Shown in pieces: positions 9,292 through 17,823 of a stretch of DNA of 64,000 nt. Location of the stretch: NCBI RefSeq assembly GCF_052050035.1, contig NZ_CP189882.1, forward strand, positions 1,922,001 through 1,986,000. The letters run 5' to 3'. The notes under the pieces were generated by a model. The model saw nothing but the letters and a program-made list of their open reading frames with translations, ran no database searches and was not told the origin of the DNA. The first letter of the stretch is position 1, and the number at the start of each line of letters is the position of its first letter. The translations under genes and the position numbers were made by a program. The stretch is from Symbiopectobacterium purcellii_A (GTDB taxonomy: Bacteria > Pseudomonadota > Gammaproteobacteria > Enterobacterales > Enterobacteriaceae).

Positions 9292-9830
9292 TAGTGCGGA
9301 GGTCAGCAGCAACGGCTTTACGCTCTTTCCAGCCGACGTAGCGCAGCGAGTTCCGCACCTGATGCACGATGCAAAGCTGTACCCGCGTATGCGGGTAAAC
9401 AGCTTCAATGGCATCAGGAAAGCCCTTCAGGCCATCGCAGCAGGCGATGAAGATGTCCTGTAGCCCACGATTTTTCAGTTCTGTCATTACAGATAACCAG
9501 AACTTGGCCCCCTCGGTTTTGGCTATCCATAGCCCCAGCAGCTCTTTTTCGCCCTGGCCGTTGATGCCTAGAGCCAAGTAAACAGACTTGTTGGTCACGG
9601 CTCCGCCGTCCTGGCTTTTGACCACAATACAGTCAAGGTAAACAATGGGATAAAACGCATCCAGCGACCGTTGCTGCCAGCGCTTAACGTCATCCATCAC
9701 GGCATTGGTCACTTGAGAAATGAAGTCAGCGGAAACATCGACCCCGTAGACTTCTTTAAAGTGATCCTGAATATCACGGGTTGATAGCCCTCTGGAATAG
9801 AGAGAAATAATGCGGTCATCGAAGCCGTTA

Positions 9831-9922
9831 TAGCCAACCGACTTAAAAATGATTACAGCCGATGCCCTGATATGTGGCAAAGAAGCATAGCTGGCTGTTA
9901 TCAAAATAATGTCGCTTAGCTA
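9831..9922 (+). mobile_element. MITE-1 copy 3 (92 bp, in IS256 transposase)
   Basis: 92 bp between TA dinucleotides (9829-9830, 9923-9924). It is variant A, with interior GCCGATG and TGTGGC and right end ..GCTTAGCTA, like copy 1. Removal restores the IS256 sequence around GAAGCCGTTAAGC. Confidence 0.93.
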
Positions 9923-9966
9923 TAAGCTGCTTTTCGTGCTTACCGATCAGTGTCGGCTCGAAGGTA

Positions 9967-10058
9967 TAGCCAAGCGACATTATTTTGATAACAGCCAGCT
10001 ATGCTTCTTTGCCACATATCAGGGCATCGGCTGTAATCATTTTTAAGTCGGTTGGCTA
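9967..10058 (-). mobile_element. MITE-1 copy 4 (92 bp, in IS256 transposase)
   Basis: 92 bp between TA dinucleotides (9965-9966, 10059-10060). Its interior is variant A (GCATCGGC read on this strand), but its end matches variant B (TAGCCAAG), so it is intermediate. Removal restores the IS256 sequence around GAAGGTACTGTTG. Confidence 0.93.
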
Positions 10059-10183
10059 TACTGTTGCGGTCGCGCGGAATATCGAGCTCGATCTCCCCAT
10101 TTTGGCTACGTACGCTCTTAGATGTCTTGCCATTGCGGGAGTTGCCTGAATTATTACCAGCCGGGTCATGCTTAGCATACCCA

Positions 10184-10250
10184 TCGCGGGTATCAAGCGC
10201 CTCGGTTGCATGACCCAAATTTTACGGAATCGTAGACCCTTTATTGATGA
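10184..10250. other. Short unassigned segment between IS256 and IS630 remnants
   Basis: 67 bases matching neither the intact IS256 nor the intact IS630 copy. It may be original chromosomal sequence left at a deletion junction. I recognise nothing in it. Confidence 0.4.
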
Positions 10251-10406
10251 TATAGCCAAGCGACTTAATTTTGATTACACCATATGGACTGAGAACAAAC
10301 TCTCTGTATCGCAACCCATCTCTCTTTTTTTGCTTTTTGCTTGTGCCCATTTATGCTCAATTGGGTTAAGATCTGGCGAATATGTAGGCAAATACTCCAC
10401 CATATA

Positions 10407-10498
10407 TAGCCAACCGACTTAAAAATGATTACATCCTATGCCCTGATATGCGGCAAAGAAGCATAGCTGGCTGTTATCAAAATAATGTCGCTTGGCTA
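10407..10498 (+). mobile_element. MITE-1 copy 5 (92 bp, left border of cargo in IS630)
   Basis: 92 bp, variant B, flanked by TA (10405-10406, 10499-10500). Its left flank is IS630 sequence and its right flank is the truncated microcompartment gene. Same orientation as copy 6. Confidence 0.93.
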
Positions 10499-10904
10499 TA
10501 TCCCCGCATGACGCGCCATTATCGCTTGGCTCGAGTATCACCACAGGAATCGTGGTTTCTTTCGCTTCTGGCTCAGGTGCAGCAGGCGGCGTGATAACCA
10601 CTTCCGGTGCCCGTGGCTGCGGTTTGGCAACGCCAACCGTGTCTGCTGAATGCGTGATGGCTTCAATCCCTTCAGCGGTGCGCGCAGTCACCTTATGGGC
10701 GTAGACCTGCCCCACTTTGGCCGCTGCAATCGCGGCATTGACGGCCCCCACTTCCCCTTCCAGCTTCACGGTGACCATGCCGTCGCCTTTTGTCAGCTCA
10801 TAGCCAACCAGATTGACATTAGCAGATTTCACCGCCGCATCCGCTGCCTCAACGGCCGCGGCAAGCCCCACGGTTTCTATCAGACCCAAACTTTGCTTAC
10901 CCAT
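10499..10904 (-). pseudogene. Bacterial microcompartment shell protein (BMC domain), 3' end lost at a MITE
   Basis: The N-terminal ~95 residues form a BMC-H shell domain of the PduA/EutM kind: QSLGLIETVGLAAAVEAADAAVKSA, NVNLVGYELTKGDGMVTVKLEG and EVGAVNAAIAAA. A Pro/Ala-rich extension (APEVVITPPAAPEPEAKETT) reaches SCGD before the MITE takes over the frame and ends it with a MITE-encoded tail. A BMC domain with a C-terminal extension recalls PduK-like shell proteins. Such proteins tile the facets of metabolosomes that encapsulate volatile-aldehyde pathways. It lies 19 bases downstream of the metK paralogue, suggesting one operon. No other shell gene is present here. Confidence 0.85.
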
Positions 10905-10923
10905 AAGCGATTCCTGTTTATCG

Positions 10924-12076
10924 TTATATCAATGAAGCCGCGCTCTGTAACAACGCGGCTTTATCGGTGAATTCCCAGGGAAAATCGGATCGCCCGAAAT
11001 GCCCGTAACATGCTGTGTGGCGATAACGCGGCGCCAGTAAATCAAGCGACGTAATCATGCCGTAAACGCTGAGATCGAAATGCGCGTCCACCAGTTGCTG
11101 CAACCGGGCGCTACTCACCCGCACGGTACCAAACGTGTTGATGCGCACCGCTACCGGACGCGCGACGCCGATAGCCCAGGCCAACTGCACTTCACAGCGC
11201 GCCGCTAATCCGGCGGCTACGATGTTCTTGGCCACGTAGCGTGCCGCATAGGCCGCTGAGCGATCGACTTTGGAAGGGTCTTTCCCCGAAAATGCACCGC
11301 CACCGTGGCACGCAGCGCCGCCATAGGTATCAACGATAATCTTGCGCCCGGTCAGTCCGCAGTCATCCACCAGCCCCCGTGACAAACGCCCCGGCCGGAT
11401 TGACCAGAATGCGGGTGTGTGGCGTCAGCCAGCGTGTGGGAAGTACGGGTTTGACGATCTCTTCGATCACCACTTCGCGCAGTGTTTCAAGCGAGACGTC
11501 GGGTGCGTGCTGTGTGGAAATGACGATGGTGTCCGCCGCAATCACCTGACGATCGCGGTAGCGCAGCGTCACCTGACTTTTAGCATCTGGACGTAAAAAG
11601 GGCAGGCGATCGGATTTACGCAATTGGGCCTGACGCGCCATCAATTGATGTGCATAGACCAGGGTGGCAGGCATCAATTCCGGCGTTTCATCCGTGGCGT
11701 AGCCAAAGGTAATGCCATGATCGCCAGCGCCCAGCTCAGTTAACGCCGCCCCCTGAATGCCGCTGGCAATATCCGGCGACTGCCGCCCGATCAGGTTGAG
11801 CACGCCGCAGGTATTGCCGTCGTAGCCGAGCGAAGAGTGGTTATAACCGATCTGTTTGATGGCGTGGCGCACCACGCTTTCCACATCAATCGATGCGGTA
11901 GTGGTGATCTCTCCAGCCACAATGGCGACGCCGGTCTTCACCAGGCATTCGAACGCCACGCGGCCCCAGGGATCTTGTAGCAACACCGCATCCAAAATCG
12001 CGTCGGAAATCTGATCGGCGATTTTGTCCGGATGGCCTTCCGCCACCGATTCGGAAGTAAACAGGTACTCGTCCAC
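10924..12076 (-). pseudogene. S-adenosylmethionine synthetase paralogue (MetK), frameshifted
   Basis: Makes SAM from methionine and ATP in intact form. Visible motifs: TSESVAEGHPDKIADQ, the GAGDHGITFGYATDE hexapeptide region, then CGLTGRKIIVDTYGG, GGGAFSGKDPSKVDRS and a C-terminal YGHFGRSDFPWE. Near 11380 a run of G has lost one base. Translation therefore ends in VTGAGG, while the rest continues in another frame as GLVDDCGLTGRK. The sequence is diverged from the usual enteric MetK (CHGGG for RHGGG, VARPVAVRINTFG for the standard VAEPTSIMVETFG), so it is a paralogue, not the housekeeping gene. SAM synthetases occur in some glycyl-radical-enzyme microcompartment loci. Confidence 0.88.
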
Positions 12077-12174
12077 ACACGCCTCGCCCCACTGAGAGTA
12101 TCCCGCTATTTTACGCGGTGGGGCGATCGGCTCTGGTGAACTTTCTTGCTGTCAGATTGGACTATTTTGCGTTA

Positions 12175-13003
12175 TCACCGCGCGGGTAGCACTACGCTGC
12201 TACCCGCTTCCGGTGGGGTCACCTGCGGGTTAAACACCATCAGTTTGCGGTAGTCGGAAGGTGACATATTGGTCTCTCTCTTGAAGATGCGGCAGAAATA
12301 ATTCGCATCCTGATACGCCAATTCCAGCGCAATGGTATTGACCTTTAACTCACTGAATTGCAGCAGAGATTTGGCAATTTTAATTTTTCTATTTGCCACA
12401 TAGGTAGAAAAACCGGTGCCGGTAGCCTTCTTAAAGGCACGGCTCAGATAACAGGCGCTGACAAAAGCGCGTTCGGCGATATCATCCAGGGTGATGTTAC
12501 TGAAAATATTCTTCTCGATGTGATAGCGCGCGCGTTCGATAAAATCCCCCTGCGGTGCAACGCTTTTAAACGCCCGCTCAAACAGGGCTTCGCTTAGCGT
12601 AAAAACACCGCGCAAAATACGGTAGTAAAGCCCTTCCGTCAGCCCACGGCTGGCAACGTCGCGCATCACCCCTTTCAGCGCCGCAGAATGAGAAGCGGCG
12701 AACTTGTCGCCTTGCGCCGTCACGTATTGGTCAAGCAGCGCAAGAAAATCCACGACCGTCTGACGGCGATCGCCAGACTTATCCCAGTAGGCACCGTCGA
12801 TGGTCTGAAACACCAGCTCATGCCAGGCGGGATAATCGCCGTCGTCGATCAGGGCAAACACTTTTTGTTTTAGTTCACGTGTTACCTGATTATCCTGCTC
12901 ATCGTAATGCAGCACCCTTTTGATCACATCGGTCATGATGCTCTGTTTGACCGGTTTGAGCAGGTAATCATCCACTTTCAGGCTGAGCATACTGCGCACA
13001 ATA
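12175..13003 (-). pseudogene. AraC-type response regulator, receiver domain removed at a MITE
   Basis: What is left begins in the last part of a receiver domain (SLKVDDYLLKPVKQS, with the conserved Lys of the LKP motif). A middle region follows (~100 residues), then a C-terminal AraC double helix-turn-helix: NITLDDIAERAFVSACYLSRAFKK and ELAYQDANYFCRIFKRETNMSPSDYRK. The N-terminal ~100 residues with the phosphoacceptor Asp are missing because the frame starts at the MITE border (13003). Two-component YesN/AraC-like regulators often sit beside microcompartment operons. It is encoded in the same direction as metK and the shell gene and is presumably their former regulator. Confidence 0.85.
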
Positions 13004-13095
13004 TAGCCAACCGACTTAAAAATGATTACATCCTATGCCCTGATATGCGGCAAAGAAGCATAGCTGGCTGTTATCAAAATAATGTCGCTTGGCTA
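13004..13095 (+). mobile_element. MITE-1 copy 6 (92 bp, right border of cargo in IS630)
   Basis: 92 bp, identical to copy 5 and in the same orientation, between TA pairs (13002-13003, 13096-13097). Left flank is the truncated regulator; right flank is the continuation of IS630. Confidence 0.93.
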
Positions 13096-13500
13096 TACCC
13101 TGCATCGATGATGACTTGTTGAATATTATGTTTTTTGTGAAAAGTGGCATTGTCCATCATGATTACACTGTTTTTAGGGAGTACTGGGATAAGGACTTGT
13201 GTGACCCAGGCATAGAAAACATCGCTGTTAATATTGATATCAAATAATCCGATAGCAAACAGCGTTGTGCCTAATAAAGCGCCGATAACATTTGTTCTTC
13301 CCCTAGCTCCCCAGTTCTTCAGGCCAAAACACCGTTGACCTTTTGGGGAATAGCCGTGAGTCCGTGGTGTATCGTGTGAAAAACCACTTTCATCAATAAA
13401 AACAATAGGTTTACCTTCTTTTTCATACTGTTGTTTTTTTTGTTGAAATCCCTGCCGGGCGTTTTCGTCGGCTTTCGGATGACGTAGAGTTTTTTTTATA

Positions 13501-13592
13501 TAGCCAAGCGACATTATTTTGATAACAGCCAGCTATGCTTCTTTGCCGCATATCAGGGCATAGGATGTAATCATTTTTAAGTCGGTTGGCTA
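13501..13592 (-). mobile_element. MITE-1 copy 7 (92 bp, in IS630 transposase)
   Basis: 92 bp, variant B, between TA pairs (13499-13500, 13593-13594). It sits immediately beside the A8 run used for frameshifting in the IS630 transposase. Removal gives the copy B sequence exactly. Confidence 0.94.
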
Positions 13593-14731
13593 TAGGTCAA
13601 TCCCAGCTTTTTAAGCGCTTGCCAAATGGCCTTCTGACAAACGCCAAAACGCTCTGCACGTTCTTTTTGGTAAGCATCTGGATATTGTTCAACATCTTTT
13701 ATCAACTCGGATTTATCGATCTTTCGCTGACGCGTGGTCGATGCTTTTGACTCTATTTGATTAATCCAACGCGATACAGAGGCAGGGCCAATCCGAAATT
13801 GCTTCGCTGTTTCTCGGATACTCAACCCTTCGTTTTTCCGTGTAGATATCACTTTACGTCTAAAATCAATTGAATAGCTCATTTAAATAATGTAATCAAA
13901 ATTAAGTCGTTTAGCTATACCTTCTTACTCCTTAGCGCCGGTCTTTGGAATTTCCATCTCAGAACAGCGTAAAATTTACTTCAATCACCGAAACACCCTT
14001 ATTTCACTATTAAGCAACACGCTTATTGTGCGGATCGAGCAGCAGGTTACCGTATTTACCACTGTCTGCCGACAGATCGGTTTTGCCCGTGTAAGCCAGT
14101 GTCGCTTTGCCGGAGACTTCCGCTTCGCCCCCGCTGCCAGCACCTGCGCCGCGAGCGCTGATGTTGCCCGCAAAGTGGGTATGCTTATCTGACCACACAA
14201 CAACATTACCGCCGTTGCCATCGGTGGTTGCATCCGCTTTTACCACGGTGGTGGCATAAAGCGTGGTGGTCGTGGCGCGCTGTGTACTGCCTTTGCCTTG
14301 GCGTTCACCGCCAATGTTAACGGTGCCACCGCCCGTTTTACCGGAGACATCCACCGTGGCGCCCGCCAGAGCAATCGAATCGCCGGTAATGTTCACCTTA
14401 CCGCCATTGCCCTGCGCCGAAGTGGCGGTCACGGTACCCGATACGGTAACGGTACCACCTTCGCCGCCGCCAATGGTGATCGCGCCGTTTTGGCCGCCCA
14501 CGCTGTTGGCCTCAACAACGCCGGAGAGGTTGATGGCGTTGCGGACGGCATTGCGTGCGGTTGCAGCCGTCATGATAACGGCTCCGCCGTCAGCGGATAC
14601 GGTCCCGTTATTCTGAATTAACGCCTCTTTCACTCCGGAGGTGCTTGGTACGGCAACTTGAAGGAAACCATCGCCAGAGAGATCGAACGTGGCTTTCTCG
14701 GCGGCTCCCAAGCCCACTTTGCCTACCGGTA

Positions 14732-15611
14732 TAGCTAAACGACTTAATTTTGATTACATTATTTAAATGAGCTATTCAATTGATTTTAGACGTAAAGTGA
14801 TATCTACACGGAAAAACGAAGGGTTGAGTATCCGAGAAACAGCGAAGCAATTTCGGATTGGCCCTGCCTCTGTATCGCGTTGGATTAATCAAATAGAGTC
14901 AAAAGCATCGACCACGCGTCAGCGAAAGATCGATAAATCCGAGTTGATAAAAGATGTTGAACAATATCCAGATGCTTACCAAAAAGAACGTGCAGAGCGT
15001 TTTGGCGTTTGTCAGAAGGCCATTTGGCAAGCGCTTAAAAAGCTGGGATTGACCTATAAAAAAAACTCTACGTCATCCGAAAGCCGACGAAAACGCCCGG
15101 CAGGGATTTCAACAAAAAAAACAACAGTATGAAAAAGAAGGTAAACCTATTGTTTTTATTGATGAAAGTGGTTTTTCACACGATGCCCCACGGACTCACG
15201 GCTATTCCCCAAAAGGTCAACGGTGTTTTGGCCTGAAGAACTGGGGAGCTAGGGGAAGAACAAATGTTATCGGCGCTTTATTAGGCACAACGCTGTTTGC
15301 TATCGGATTATTTGATATCAATATTAACAGCGATGTTTTCTATGCCTGGGTCACACAAGTCCTTATCCCAGTACTCCCTAAAAACAGTGTAATCATGATG
15401 GACAATGCCACTTTTCACAAAAAACATAATATTCAACAAGTCATCATCGATGCAGGGTATATGGTGGAGTATTTGCCTACATATTCGCCAGATCTTAACC
15501 CAATTGAGCATAAATGGGCACAAGCAAAAAGCAAAAAAAGAGAGATGGGTTGCGATACAGAGAGTTTGTTCTCAGTCCATATGGTGTAATCAAAATTAAG
15601 TCGCTTGGCTA
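14732..15611 (+). mobile_element. IS630-family element copy B, complete
   Basis: 880 bp between TA pairs (14730-14731, 15612-15613) inside the haemagglutinin gene. Left terminus TAGCTAAACGACTTAATTTT, right terminus complement of TAGCCAAGCGACTTAATTTT; the 27-bp termini agree at 25 positions by eye. TA duplication is the family hallmark. The only intact IS630 in the window. Confidence 0.95.
14767..15589 (+). CDS. IS630-type transposase, joined by frameshifting at A8
   Basis: The first frame (14767-15132) gives an N-terminal paired-type helix-turn-helix domain: GLSIRETAKQFRIGPASVSRWINQ. At eight consecutive A (15058-15065) a -1 slip enters the frame KKTLRHPKADENARQ, which runs on to 15589. That frame carries the DDE/DDD-type catalytic domain: IVFIDESGFSHD, IMMDNATFHKKHN and DLNPIEHKWAQAK. 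Without slippage the protein stops after ..ISTKKTTV. The A8 run and the coherent second frame support programmed frameshifting. Tc1/mariner-like enzymes of this family insert at TA, and this one is the best candidate to move MITE-1. Confidence 0.9.
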
Positions 15612-16092
15612 TACATTGATAAGCCCGTCATTTTTACGCTGCCACCCATCAAGGCCGCATATCCGCCGCGCCCTACGCTGATGATCCCGGCATTACTCAC
15701 CTCTGCTGAGTTTCCGTTTCCGGTAAACTGGCTTTTTCCTTTAAGGAAATCCTCATCTTTGATGTCCAGCGTTGAGGCGACAAATCCACCGCCCACTTTT
15801 ACTGAGCCGGAGGAGGTGATCGCAATACCGTTCGGGTTGATCAGATAAACCTACCCGTTCCCTGTTACCGTGCCCGCGATCGAGGAGCGTGTGGAGCCGG
15901 TTACCCGATTGAGGATCGCCGAGGAACTGCTCGGTTGGATAAAATTAACGGATTGGCCCTGACCGACAGAAAAACTGTTCCAGTTAACAATGGCAGTATT
16001 GGATTGCTGAGTTACCGTCATCGCATTGCCGTTGCCGCCAATAGATACGTTACCCGCAGCGACCGTGGCACCGCCAGGCAACGTTGCACCTA

Positions 16093-17008
16093 GGCTGTGT
16101 CCCTTAATTACGTAACCGGGCGTAAAACAAGCGGATGCAGCCCAGTTTCACCATTGCTAGATAGTTTCTTGCCGTTTTTTCATAACGTGTGGCAATCCGT
16201 CTATATTCCTTTAAACGGCCAAAACATCTTTCTACAACGCTGCGACGGCGATAAGCATCACGATAAAGTTGTGAGCGTCCATCTGAAGCCAGTTTTTCAT
16301 TTGATTTTCGGGGAATAACCGTTTTATCCCTTTTCTTTTCAACTTGTTACGGAGTGCATTGCCAGAGTAGGCTTTGTCAGCCAGTACCGCATGACCACGA
16401 CGCTTCATTCTACCGTTCTGCCGTTGCACGCCAATGCCGTCCAGGAGTCGTAACGCGAACAGGCTTTCGTGAGCCTGCCCAGCACTCAGTACGATATTTA
16501 GCAGGATGCCGCTTCCGTCAGTCGCCATGTGGATTTTGGTGCCATAACCACCTCGTGAGCGACCCAGGCTGTTATCGTTGGTAATATCGGGATGTTTTTT
16601 TTGAGCGCCAGCCGCACATTTGAGCGCACGGATATTGCTGCCATCCAGCGCAGTGGCTGACCAGTCAACAAGTCCATGAGCATCAAGAAATGAAAGTAAC
16701 CTATTAAAAATAATGTTAATAATTCCAGACTTTGACCATCTATTGAAACGGTTATAAACGGTTTTCCATGGGCCGTAACGTTCAGGTAAATCACGCCATG
16801 GGGCACCTGAACACAGTATCCAGAACATGCCGTTGACGATTTTGCGATGTTCTGCCCATGGCCGGCCTGCCTGCGGAGATGTCAAAACGGTTGGTAACAA
16901 GGGCTCAATGATTGCCCATGCTTCATCAGAAAGATCGTAGCGAGCCATAATCCAAAGTGTCTTAGAAACAGATGGATACTATAGCTCAAGCAATTAAGGG
17001 ACACAGCC
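16093..17008 (-). mobile_element. IS5-family element (IS427 group), copy B
   Basis: 916 bp, same ends and length as copy A, inserted in a CTAG site of the haemagglutinin gene with TA duplicated. Removal restores the coding frame. Confidence 0.94.
16104..16948 (-). pseudogene. IS427-group transposase, copy B with altered frameshift run and a base deletion
   Basis: Same protein as at 8079-8923. The slippery run here has eight A instead of seven, so the first frame reads straight into the second (GAQKKHPDITNDNSLGRSRGG) without slippage. Further on, one base is missing near 16325 (KGIKRLFPENQ instead of KGIRAVIPRKSNE). This throws the frame off before the catalytic Glu block, leaving the product truncated at about 238 residues. 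Probably inactive. Confidence 0.87.
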
Positions 17009-17179
17009 TAGCGTGGGGGCGGTGATAGCGGTGCTTACCACGAGTGCGATGATGCGTTTATTAAACTTGGTGTTAATTTTGCTGTGCTGCGCATAACAAG
17101 ATGTTACTAAAAAAGGCGATGTCATTAGCATCTTTCCTAAAAATAGTGGTAGTTGTAAATTTCGTTTCCTTATTACCAT

Positions 17180-17442
17180 ACTCTAATTTTACGGTAAATT
17201 TACATTTTCACTCAGTAGGTTACAAAGTGAGCGGGTGAGCGGCGTGTAAGGATTAAATGCTGATGAGGTGAGCTATTTGTTGTTTTAAATGGTGAGTTTC
17301 ATCACAATAAGGAGCGTTTTTTGCTAATTGAGTTTCTTAAAAAAGGGATACGACTTAAACGCTGTTTTTTTCAGCGTTTTTGCGCTGAATTAAGACGTTT
17401 CTCTCTGTTTTTGTGCGCGCTCGACGGGCTGTTTTTCAAGGG
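17180..17442. other. AT-rich region upstream of metY
   Basis: Upstream region of the haemagglutinin remnant on one side and of the metY-rimP-nusA operon on the other. It is rich in A/T tracts with no ORF of note. In E. coli argG lies upstream of metY; no argG sequence is seen here. Confidence 0.4.
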
Positions 17443-17472
17443 TTGACAACTGTCTTTTCTTTTCAATATAAT
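17443..17472 (+). promoter_or_regulatory. Sigma-70 promoter of the metY-rimP-nusA operon
   Basis: TTGACA at 17443-17448 and TATAAT at 17467-17472, both perfect consensus, spaced 18 bases, about 90 bases before the initiator tRNA gene. It is the main promoter expected for this operon. Confidence 0.88.
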
Positions 17473-17564
17473 AGAGAAAGATTTCAGATCTTGTCCTCGC
17501 ATCATCTCTGATTCATAGCTTGCTTTTTCACGCTTGGCGGCGTACTATTTGCCACGTTTTCGGA

Positions 17565-17641
<77 letters not shown>

Positions 17642-17779
17642 AATCACTTCTTTCGCTTAAGTTTTTTTTCAAATGAGCTGTGAGTGGCGGTTATGACACC
17701 CACAGCGGTTTTTTGAAAAAATCCTTGCGAGAAGTAATGCCGCAGACTGTTGCGGTATATAGGGTCCAGTTGCATAAAG

Positions 17780-17802
17780 CCCCGATATTTCGGGGTTTTT
17801 TG
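17780..17802 (+). terminator. Intrinsic terminator after metY
   Basis: CCCCG ATATTT CGGGG followed by seven T. It lies between metY and rimP and would partly terminate the tRNA transcript. Confidence 0.85.
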
Positions 17803-17823
17803 TTATTTGGCAACAACATAACT

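Larger units (their letters stand above)
7878..10183 (-). mobile_element. IS256-family element, decayed copy with four insertions
   Basis: The transposase-end terminus starts at 7878 (GAGTCTGTAAAGAATTTC), the same sequence as the right end of the intact copy at 39606-40911. Homology to that copy continues to about 10183, where it stops, so the first ~65 codons and the other terminus are lost. Inserted into it are an IS5-family element (8019-8934) and three MITE-1 copies (9200, 9831, 9967). Each can be removed with one TA to give back the IS256 sequence exactly. Confidence 0.92.
7915..10183 (-). pseudogene. IS256-type transposase, multiply interrupted
   Basis: Pieces match the intact transposase at 39663-40874 almost residue for residue: GYAKHDPAGNNSGNS.. 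near 10180, then SRGLSTRDIQDHFKEVYGVDVS, the catalytic YLDCIVVKSQDG, the NAIESLNASLRKI (Glu) block and the C-terminus ..QFMLMYGDRISG ending at 7915. The N-terminus is missing, and four insertions break the frame. A few substitutions are visible (for example NGEIELD where the intact copy has NGALELD). Dead. Confidence 0.92.
10275..13882 (-). pseudogene. IS630 transposase, interrupted by MITEs and cargo
   Basis: Starts at 13882 (MSYSIDFRRKVISTRKNEGLS, helix-turn-helix region) and runs to a MITE at 13592. It resumes at 13500 with the DDE domain (IVFIDESGFSHDTPRTHG and the SVIMMDNATFHKKHN motif) to 13096, and finishes at 10406-10275 (the DLNPIEHKW Glu motif). Its sequence is nearly identical to copy B; one visible difference is DTPRTHG against DAPRTHG. 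Both MITE insertions shift the frame, so this copy makes no transposase. Confidence 0.9.
10253..13917 (-). mobile_element. IS630-family element copy A, split by a MITE-flanked cargo
   Basis: The two ends (TAGCCAAGCGACTTAATTTT at 10253 and its partner ending at 13917) are flanked by TA. Subtracting the MITE-bounded block 10407-13095 plus one TA, and the MITE at 13501-13592 plus one TA, leaves 880 bp. That is exactly the length of the intact copy B (14732-15611), and the joins read straight through. The cargo is the microcompartment/metK/regulator segment. Confidence 0.9.
14010..17179 (-). pseudogene. Filamentous haemagglutinin-like secreted exoprotein (TpsA), heavily disrupted
   Basis: Exoprotein of a two-partner secretion system. 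The N-terminal signal region is at 17179-17009 (KINTKFNKRIIALVVSTAITAPTL). After an IS5 element comes the TPS secretion domain (NAMTVTQQSNTAIVNWNSFS, GQSVNFIQPSSSSAILNRV, then VYLINPNGI), and after an IS630 element the Gly-rich beta-helix repeats (VSGTVTATSAQGNGGKVNITG). Removing both insertions joins the frame (TAPTL + GATLPGG). Independently, a TAG at 15851-15853 replaces the expected Gln codon before VYLINPNG. The protein ends early at LLLDPHNKRVA, about 457 codons in all against usual lengths well over 1000, so the 3' part is gone too. No TpsB transporter gene is present. Confidence 0.88.

Noticed and set aside
10924..12076. Housekeeping metK of the organism
   Set aside because: It is frameshifted, diverged from enteric MetK at conserved positions, and linked to a microcompartment gene; an essential copy must be elsewhere.
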